From Gelatoporia subvermispora B (Eukaryota > Basidiomycota > Agaricomycetes > Polyporales > Gelatoporiaceae), in NCBI GenBank assembly GCA_000320605.2, contig KB445797.1:1052474-1116473 (forward strand): a stretch of DNA of 64,000 nucleotides. The letters run 5' to 3'. Positions 57,068 to 64,000 of this stretch are shown in pieces; positions within the stretch are counted from its first letter, which is position 1; each line of letters begins with the position of its first letter. Under the pieces are notes generated by a model, which did not search any database, had not been told where the DNA came from, and saw only the letters and a program-made list of their open reading frames with translations. Position numbers and translations under genes: made by a program.

Positions 57068-58941
57068 CTACAGCGCGAGGTTCATCGACCGGTCGTGCCG
57101 CACGCGCACCGAGTCCGCGCTCGTCGACTTGTTCGGCATGCGCTCCCAGATCGGGTCCACGTCCGGCCCGTCGAGGTCGCCCGCGCCGTCCCAGCCCCAG
57201 CACCACACTGCGCGCAGCGTTAGTCTCGTGCAAATTGATCGTGGATGGTTGAGAGGAGGGGGACGCACCGTGCTCGGGCCCGGGGACAAAGTCGAGCGGC
57301 CCGCTCTCTTCCTCGGTGAAGAGCCGGTCGTGCGGGCCGAACCACGCGCGGTCCTGCGGGTCCGTGCGCGGGTTGTCGGGCAGCCCGCCGAGGCGCACGT
57401 ACCCCCGGATCGCGGTCAGGTTCCGCCGCGAGGGGTGGATGATCTCGTAGACTCTCTGGAGCGTAACGTTAGTATTCAATTCGACTTGGTGACGGGCGGG
57501 GATGCGGAATTGGAGGGGGCCAGGGGGACGGAAGAGAGGATGAGAGGAGGGGGGCCGAACAACAAGGGAACGCGGACAGTGAGAGAGGAGAGGAGAGGCA
57601 AAGCGGGACGCACCCTGTCATACGCGAGCTTGACGCGGGGGACCATCATGATGCGGCCGTAGCCCGCCTGCCAGTAGTCGTTGCAGATGAGGGAGCACTC
57701 GCTCGCGGAGCACTCGCCGTCCATGATGCGCGCCATGCGGAAGCGCACGTGCGGCGGCGCGTAGAACGGCGCGGGGTCGAGCACCGCGATCCCGTTCCAG
57801 CACGACTGCACCTGGATCGGCAGATGCCGCTGGAACCGGTCCTGCGACGCGCCGTGGTGGAAGATCGACTCGAATGGCGCGTTCTCCAGCGCCGTCCCGT
57901 TGATGTCCCGCGCGACCCAGTTGTCGTAGAACACCGGTGAGCCCTGCGCGCGCCGCGGCGGGCGGGGTGTCAGCGAAAAAGTAAAAATGAGCGAGAGGGA
58001 GGGGACGCACAAGCTCCTCGTGGAACATGTAGTCGGCGGCGCAGGTGATGCCCGCGTTGTTGCGGCGGCTCTGCCAGATGAGCTCGAGGAGGTCGTCCAC
58101 GCACGGCAGGACGTCGTTCATGAAGATGATCGAGTCAAAGTACTCGTTCTCCGCCTCGCGCAGCTCGTGCAGCGGCACAAACGCCGCGTTGCGCACCTCC
58201 GCGAGGTACTCGATCCGGTGCGCGAACGCCCCGCGCGTGCGCATGCTCGTCCGGATCGTCACCCGCAGCCCCGCGCTCCGGCACAGCGCGTCGAAGATCC
58301 GCAGCAGCGCCTTCGTCTGGTCCGTCGACCCGTTCTCGTAGATCGACACGTACACGTTCGGGAACCCCAGCACCGCCGCCACCCGGAACAGCGTCGCGAA
58401 CAGGTCCGGCACCACGTCGAACGAGTTGTACAGGTTGATCGCGAAGAAGTACTTGTGCGTGTCCGCCGCCCCGCGCCGCGACGGCGCCACAAAGTCTCCC
58501 TCCGCGCCCGCCCCGAGCCCGAGCCCGAGCCCCTCGAGCCACGACGACCGCGCGGGCGACTGGTGCCCCACGAGCGACGCGTACCGCTCCTCGGCCTGCT
58601 CCTTGTACATGCCCTGCGCCGCGCGCGTGCACTCGCGCGTGTAGTGCGGCGAGAGCGTCGTCAGCAGCTCGAGCACGCGGAGCCGCTGCTCGAGCGTCGG
58701 GAGCGTGATGGGCTGCCGCGTCGAGATCCGCGGGGAGTGGAACGCGGGCGCGCGCCCGCCGCGCCATGTCGACGTCGTTGGCTGCGGGAAGTGAGGGTGA
58801 GTAGACCGGGTGCGGCTGAGGGCTGCGACGACTCACGCTCCATGTGAAGAACCGCGCGACGAGGAGCCCGACAAAGATGCCGATGGAGAGGGTCGCCCAG
58901 GTGGGCAGCCGCTTCAGGGGGTTCTTGCTGCGCGGTTGCAT
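57068..58941 (-). CDS. GT69 alpha-mannosyltransferase, CAP59/CMT1-like
   Basis: Type II Golgi membrane glycosyltransferase of the CAP59 family (alpha-1,3-mannosyltransferases of surface glycans, known from Cryptococcus). Minus strand, ATG 58939-58941: short basic cytosolic start MQPRSKNPLKRLP, anchor helix ATLSIGIFVGLLVARFFTW, an intron, stem region. Catalytic domain: YFFAINLYNSFDVVPDLFAT, GFPNVYVSIYENGSTDQTKA, IRTSMRTRGAFAHRIEYLAE, FDSIIFMNDVLPCVDDLLEL, NNAGITCAADYMFHEEL, then FYDNWVARDINGTALENAPF, QSCWNGIAVLDPAPFYAPPH, CSASECSLICNDYWQAGYGR and the C-terminal VWCWGWDGAGDLDGPDVDPI. Stop 57068-57070. About 540 residues. It is divergent to the SGNH-like gene, with starts about 425 bases apart, which may share a promoter. 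Very GC-rich coding sequence. Confidence 0.92.
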
Positions 58942-59366
58942 GATTGAGCACTGTAGATGATCCTCTACAGCCAGCCTTTCTGCCTGCAAGTGCGCTAGAT
59001 GACCGTACACGCCGGATGCGCTGGTCGGCGCAGGGGTGTGTGCGGGGTGGGTGTCCGTTGGGTATAACAGGCGTTTTTGCGGGTATACAGCGCCGAGCAA
59101 GATACGAAAGAGTCCAAGCCTTGCAAAGCCCGCGATATGGGGATAGGGTGGTGGAATAAGCCCCCTTTTTGTTGAGATATGAAGTCGAGCAGGTGGCTGC
59201 AGACCAGAGGACGGCGCAGACCGCCGTTCCTGGCGCGCTTGGCGCTGTTCTAGCCCGTGATCACCTCGCGTCTCTCTCCATTGCCCCTTCAACGGTCACC
59301 ACTAGCACCCGTCTTTCTGCTCCCCCTCTTCCTTCTTGTCGTCGTCGTCGGCAGCGTCGAGCTCGC
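58942..59366. promoter_or_regulatory. bidirectional promoter between GT69 and SGNH-like genes
   Basis: The 425-base gap between two divergent start codons must contain the promoters of both. A CT-rich stretch at about 59270-59340 leads into the right-hand gene. No clear TATA box is seen. Confidence 0.5.
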
Positions 59367-61714
59367 ATGTCACGGCGCTCTGGCAAAGGCCACGCCCACA
59401 TTGCTCCCCCCGGCTCATTAGGCCCCTCTAGGATGGGCTCCGAGTCCGACGAGAAGGCCCCCTCGCGCCTCTCCCAGAAGTCGCTCGGCGTCACGAATCG
59501 CATCTGGCTCATCCTCGCCGTCTTCTTCCTCCTCGTCCTCTTCACCCGCGCCATCCTCCCCACCGACTCCGCCGCGCCGCGCCACCGCCTCCTCCATGGC
59601 GACCTCCGCCCAAAGAACTACCTCAATATCACAGACGAGGACGCGATCCCGTTCTCGTTCTGCCCCGCACTCGGCCCCGGCGACGAGCTCGCGGCCAAGT
59701 ACGACCCTGTCGCTCTTTCCCAGACACGCTTCCACACGGGGAGTGGCGCCCGTGCGCAGAGGGTCATCATGAAGGCCCTGGCTGGCCTCCCAGTCACCAT
59801 CAGCGTCATTGGAGGATCTGGTGAGTGTTCCCGAGATGCCACCCCTTAATTTGCACGAGTATTGCAGCGTAATTTCGCGACTGCTTGCGCGACGGTGCGA
59901 GTGTCTCTAGGTCGTACAATCGCGAGTCTTATGACGGACAGTCAAACGTGGAAATCGAGGGTCTACCCTCCATACCACCCTTTCATTCCGGGAAATCCAA
60001 GCATGCAGACGTACTTGCTGTCAGCATGCACCAGGGTTTATGCAGCATATATCCACATTTCGGGCTAACTCGATCACACCTGGTTATAACCCGGGTCGTG
60101 ACGGATTCTCTTTCGCGGCAAGTCGTGCGGCAACACGACTATTTCTGGGCTATGCAGTCGTGCATGCTGTTGGCCGCACACGCGAATATTGAATTGATAC
60201 ATCTATTCCTACGAAGCAACCCGCTGACTTGTTCTGCGGCTGTAGTGTCCGCTTGCCATGGCGCCGGCGACGACCCCCTATCACCACAATGTTACCCTTC
60301 CAGGTTTTTCAACTGGTGGAACGGCGTGTTCCCCCATCCCGCTTCGGAACTGACGAACGGTGCGATGCGTCGCACCAACTCGGCGTACTTCTCGTTCTGC
60401 AATGCACACCATTTACCCGACATCACCGATCTCGTGATCGTTGAGCTCGACGTGGATGATGCCAAGTCGGTCAAATTCACGTCCTCTCTTTGCCCGTGAA
60501 TTGAGACAGTTCGATTATAGCGGTTCTGTATCGATGGATGAGTTCGAGCTGCTCATTCGTTCCATCCTCATCCGCCCGGATCAACCTGCCGTCCTTATTC
60601 TCGGACACTTCAGTCCTCAAGTCGCCCAGGCAAATGGCTTCGGAGGACCGGACCATTGGCACAGCCTCGTTGCTCAGTTCTACGACGTCCCTCACATCAG
60701 GCAAGCGGTTTCCCAATCAAAGTACGCTTCTCCATTAACCCGTGACTCTTGCGCACAGTATCAAGCCCCTGCTCTACCCATCCTACATAGCCGACCCGAG
60801 CTCCGTGCAACACTACTTCATCGATCCGATCCTCGCGAACCCGTCCGGCCACGAAGTGCTCGCAGACGCGCTCATCTCGTACTTCCAGTCGCAGGTCTGC
60901 GCGACGTGGGCGTCGCTGACGGGCCACGCGCCCGAGGCGCTGCCGTCGCCGATGTCGGCGGGTTACGCGAACAATAAGGCGAAGCAGCCGACGGACGCGC
61001 GCGGGCTCTTCGGGGGCGTCGCACAGCGCAAGGGCGCGGCGGCGGGGATGGTCGCGCCGCCGGGGAGCGGGGACGACGCGGGGGCTTTGGGCGGGCTCGG
61101 CGCGGGCAGCGGGCTCGAGACGCCACCGCCGCCACAGCTGTCGAGCCTGCGGGTACCGCCGGTGCGGATCAACAGCCGGCCGGCGGACCTTGAGGCGCAC
61201 GGGTTCGAGGAGGTCGCGCCGTACTGCGTGAGCGCGAACGACCTGATCAATCCCCTCCCGCTCTCGATGTTCGCGGGCTCGGGCTGGGTGGCGTTCCACC
61301 CCGCGCCCGGATCGGCAGAGCTGGCGAGCCACGCGCACTACTTCTACTCGACCTTGCCAACGAGCAAGCTCAGGGTCGGCATACAGGTCGGCGCGGGCGA
61401 TATTGGGGTGTATTACTTGAAGGAGCCGAGCAGCCAGGTTGGGCTCGGGAGCGCGGTGGAGTGCTGGGTGGACGACAATTATGCGGGGGCGGTACTCATT
61501 GAGAACGCCGCGCCAGTAGGAGAGCCGGTGCCTGCGTACGTCCTTTCTATCTGACTTCGCGGTTATTCGCGGTACTGACATTTCGCTTTGTAGACTGGAG
61601 ATGATCGACCACCGCGTGTCGCGAGGGTCGCACTACGTCGAGTGCCAGCTGCTGGGTGAGGAGGACGACCGCAACGTCCCGCCCTTCAAAATCATCGGCA
61701 TCTTCTCAACATGA
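59367..61714 (+). CDS. SGNH-hydrolase-like type II membrane protein
   Basis: Probable glycan-modifying (esterase-type) enzyme of the secretory pathway. Start ATG 59367 (MSRRSGKGHAHIAPPGSLGP), anchor helix IWLILAVFFLLVLFTRAILP, luminal region SFCPALGPGDELAAKYDP. An SGNH-like first block VTISVIGGS is spliced to VSACHGAGDDPLSPQCYPSR, then FFNWWNGVFPHPASELTNGA, DITDLVIVELDVDDA and the later block PAVLILGHFSPQVAQANGFG. The C-terminal half starting PLLYPSYIADPSSVQHYFID carries NPSGHEVLADALISYFQSQV and a beta-rich region (YVLSI..., HRVSRGSHYVECQLLG), stop 61712-61714. The intron between GGS and VSACHG would be about 425 nt, much longer than its neighbours. Basidiomycete relatives are sometimes annotated as capsule-associated; the catalytic role here is inferred. 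Confidence 0.7.
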
Positions 61715-62021
61715 TCGATTTAGAGTACTAGTACGGTTCAGTGGACCTAGGACGGATATAAATATTGTCTCTTCGCAGTTATTGTGACTCTACAGCTATC
61801 GTATATAATTCTCCGCAATCTCGCAGTCGGCACAGTGCAATTCGAAGTGAAGCCCGGTATTGTCTGGTCCTGGTTGTGTATATCGAAATAATCGAGGCGG
61901 AGGCGGTCTAGCGCCGCACTGACAGCGGCGCCATGCGTTGGGACATTTGCGTCACTGTTTCCCATGGCATTCGTTGTCGATTTCCCTCGTTGTCTTGGCT
62001 TCGTTCCCTTGTCCGCTCGAC
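61715..62021. other. intergenic, SGNH-like to UstYa-like
   Basis: About 0.3 kb, AT-richer than the neighbouring exons (GGATATAAATATTG at about 61753). No gene is seen. Confidence 0.5.
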
Positions 62022-62821
62022 ATGAGATTGCCTACTGAGAGGCCAGCGGGGTCCCACAGAGGCTCCGGCACCCTCCTGCTCGCCAGTGCGATGCTGCTTT
62101 TCTCGGGCCTGATGCAACTCGCGACGACCTGGCTGCAGACGCGCTCACACGAACCCGCATCCTGCGCATGCAGCGCCGCGCCGTCCGCTCAACCAGAAAG
62201 CACATCCGCACATATACAAAACTGGGAGGCCGACTACAGTACGATGCAGCCTCCTATATTCGTGATCCGTTGTTTATTGAACCAATTGTGCAAACATCGT
62301 GTGGACCCGCAGCGTGGGAGGCGAACGACCACCCGCCGTACCTCCCGCTCGACCTCGGCGCACCCGTCGCGCTCACGCTCGAGGACTCGCGACACTACGC
62401 GCTCGACACGCCCGACGCACCCGCCGAGTACCGCTCGCTCTACCCGGGCGACGGGCTCGGGTTCGTCCGCCTCGGACCCCAGCGCCGCTTCTTCGGCCTC
62501 GCGATGTACCACCAGCTGCACTGCCTCGACTCGCTCCGCGGGGCGATCCTCGGGACGCATCACATGCGCTCAGGGGGAGGGGAGAAGGAGAAGAGGGACG
62601 TAGAGCACTCGGCGCATTGCTTGAATTACCTGAGGCAGAGTATCCTGTGCGCGGCGGACGTGACGCTCGAGCCAGAGGTGGTGAGAGGGTCGGAGGACGT
62701 GGAGGAGGGACTGGGGGTGACGCATGTGTGCCGCGATTGGAGTAGGGTGTATGATTTTGCGGAGCGCAACTGGCAAGAATGGGTTGCGTGGCAGGACGGG
62801 CAAAATGGGACGCGGATGTGA
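62022..62821 (+). CDS. UstYa-like (DUF3328) oxidase family protein
   Basis: Member of the UstYa/DUF3328 family, membrane proteins that carry out oxidative cyclisation or tailoring of ribosomal peptides and other secondary metabolites in fungi. Start ATG 62022, cytosolic MRLPTERPAGSHRGSG, anchor helix TLLLASAMLLFSGLMQLATT, stem, then a spliced YTWEANDHPPYLPLDLGAPV, LTLEDSRHYALDTPDAPAEY. Both signature HxxHC motifs are present: MYHQLHCLDSLRGAI and EHSAHCLNYLRQSILC, followed by ADVTLEPE and THVCRDWSRVYDFAERNW. Stop 62819-62821. About 230 residues with one intron (62242-62312). Complete motifs, so probably active. No precursor peptide gene is recognised next to it; it converges with a membrane-protein gene about 80 bases away. 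Confidence 0.85.
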
Positions 62822-62900
62822 GCTCGTCGGAACGGTAGCGATAGTATGTCAGGTACATTATTTTAGATAGGAGTTCGACGGACGCTGCAGGCGATGCAAC

Positions 62901-63937
62901 TCAGTTCGATATCGTAGTCAGACGAATGCCTGCGAGAAAATGGTGAGTATTACTGTGAATATTCGCCGAAAATTGTGTTTGCATACCAAGCAGAGGCTCT
63001 TCATCGTCGTCCGTGTACTCCACGCGGCAACCCGGAGTGGCACAAGCCAATTCGAAAAGCATTGGCCCGTTCTGTGGACACTCGAATGCCTCCGTCGTCC
63101 CGTTCGCTCCGAACTCCGCAGGTACTGTACCCAGCAGTGACTGCGGAACAGGGCTGGAGCTCCATGTAATCTTCTTGAGATCCAACTGATCCGGAATATT
63201 GAGCGACGTGATGAGGATGAGCGGTGCGACAGTTGGTGTATCCGGATTTTCGATAGTGAGGAGCTTATCCTTCAGGTCAGCGCGTGCGGGGAATGTGTAT
63301 GCAAAAGCGCAAGAACTCGAGTTCAAGCCCGTGCCATGTGAGTCGAAGAGCAGTAAGGCTCGATCCTGTCATATTTTTGTCCCTGGTTAATCTTCGATCA
63401 ATATTGTACGCATGCACTAACCTCCTCTGTGAGTAGCACCCACCCGTCTTCCGGGTAATGTGCATTTGGATGCCTCGAGTTTACCCGTGCGATTGTACTC
63501 GCCCTCACACCGTTGCTCCCTGCCGGACGCACAGTTGGCCTGGGGGTATCTTCCATACTACTCGTGGTGCCATGCCCCTGCATACGCAGTGCCTCAATCT
63601 GCAACTGTACTTTGATCTCCGGGACGCGCTCGAGGCCTTGGTACAGACTTGGCCTGCGTAAAGTCGAGATGTCTGGCATGCGATTTTTTGCGTTAGTAAC
63701 AGGCGCTGGAGGATTCCGAAGGTGTGCTGCGGCAGTACTCTCGGAGGATGAGGAGAAGAGGGCAGCGTTCCATGCAAGGCTGATGAGAGAAACGATGCAC
63801 GCCGCAATGAGCAGGACGCGATCGATCGTTGGCTCTGACCTAGCGTGTCGAGAATGGTCCGCGTACCACCTGGAGTCCTCGTTAGAAGAGTCCACCAGTG
63901 GAACGGACTCGGGTTCTTGCTGTTCGTACGATGGCAT
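62901..63937 (-). CDS. single-pass membrane protein, basidiomycete family
   Basis: Minus strand, ATG 63935-63937 (MPSYEQQEPESVPLVDSSNE). A cytosolic polar part is followed by one helix VLLIAACIVSLISLAWNAAL and a luminal stem with the recurring block RPSLYQGLERVPEIKVQLQI. After introns: HPNAHYPEDGWVLLTEE, then FDSHGTGLNSSSCAFAYTFP, LKDKLLTIENPDTPTVAPLI, IPDQLDLKKITWSSSPVPQS and FECPQNGPMLFELACATPGC. The end of the gene (TDDDEEPLLG spliced or read through to 62901-62903) is uncertain. The luminal part has the look of But2-type C-terminal domains common in basidiomycete proteins of unknown role, which is inference. It is a convergent neighbour of the UstYa-like gene. Confidence 0.7.
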
Positions 63938-64000
63938 GATTCGACATGCAAAGCCTGCGAGCTGCAATATTGAGGAACCGAGATGCCTGGAAATCTCGAA

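Noticed and set aside
57987..58847. 286-codon plus-strand Arg/Val-rich frame
   Set aside because: Antisense to the GC-rich GT69 exon; the opposite strand has the conserved domain.

Overview
The window looks like nuclear DNA of a mushroom-forming basidiomycete (Agaricomycetes, probably Polyporales-like). Almost every gene is cut by many introns of about 45-70 nt with GT...AG ends, and the families are typically basidiomycete: DUF6533 seven-helix proteins, a CAP59-type GT69 transferase, a UstYa-like protein and CFEM proteins. There are no operons, phages, insertion sequences or CRISPR arrays.

Layout. 1-14.1 kb: three paralogous DUF6533 membrane-protein genes on the + strand; NOP53 (60S ribosome assembly) and CSN1 (COP9 signalosome, minus strand) sit between copies 2 and 3. 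14.3-22.1 kb: a cyclophilin, the splicing factor ISY1, a VIT1/Ccc1-type iron/manganese vacuolar transporter and an FAD monooxygenase, with three intron-bearing tRNA-Ala genes between them and the 3' half of a tRNA-Glu. 22.6-27.8 kb: a secreted GH28 pectin-degrading enzyme and a NoxA/Nox1-type NADPH oxidase. 27.8-39.6 kb: gene-poor, with a GNAT acetyltransferase, a bZIP factor (containing a GC-AG intron) and a transaldolase-fold protein that has lost key active-site residues.

39.6-46.8 kb: PIG-F (GPI anchor synthesis), a PHO13-like phosphatase, ribosomal protein eL34 and a four-helix membrane protein. 46.8-55.2 kb: a decaying tandem array of CFEM-domain genes on the minus strand (three with the domain, at least three relics, repeated promoter blocks), with a cytochrome P450 gene on the + strand in its middle. 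55.9-64 kb: ribosomal protein eL31; a GT69 (CAP59-like) glycosyltransferase divergently arranged with an SGNH-hydrolase-like type II membrane protein; then a UstYa-like protein convergent with a single-pass membrane protein.

Most genes are unrelated housekeeping or accessory genes. Plausible functional groupings are the GT69/SGNH pair (cell-surface glycan) and the CFEM array (GPI-anchored or secreted wall proteins). No biosynthetic core enzyme accompanies the P450, FAD monooxygenase or UstYa-like gene. Exon boundaries were inferred by eye from splice motifs, paralogue comparison and family conservation; outer coordinates are start-codon to stop-codon unless stated.
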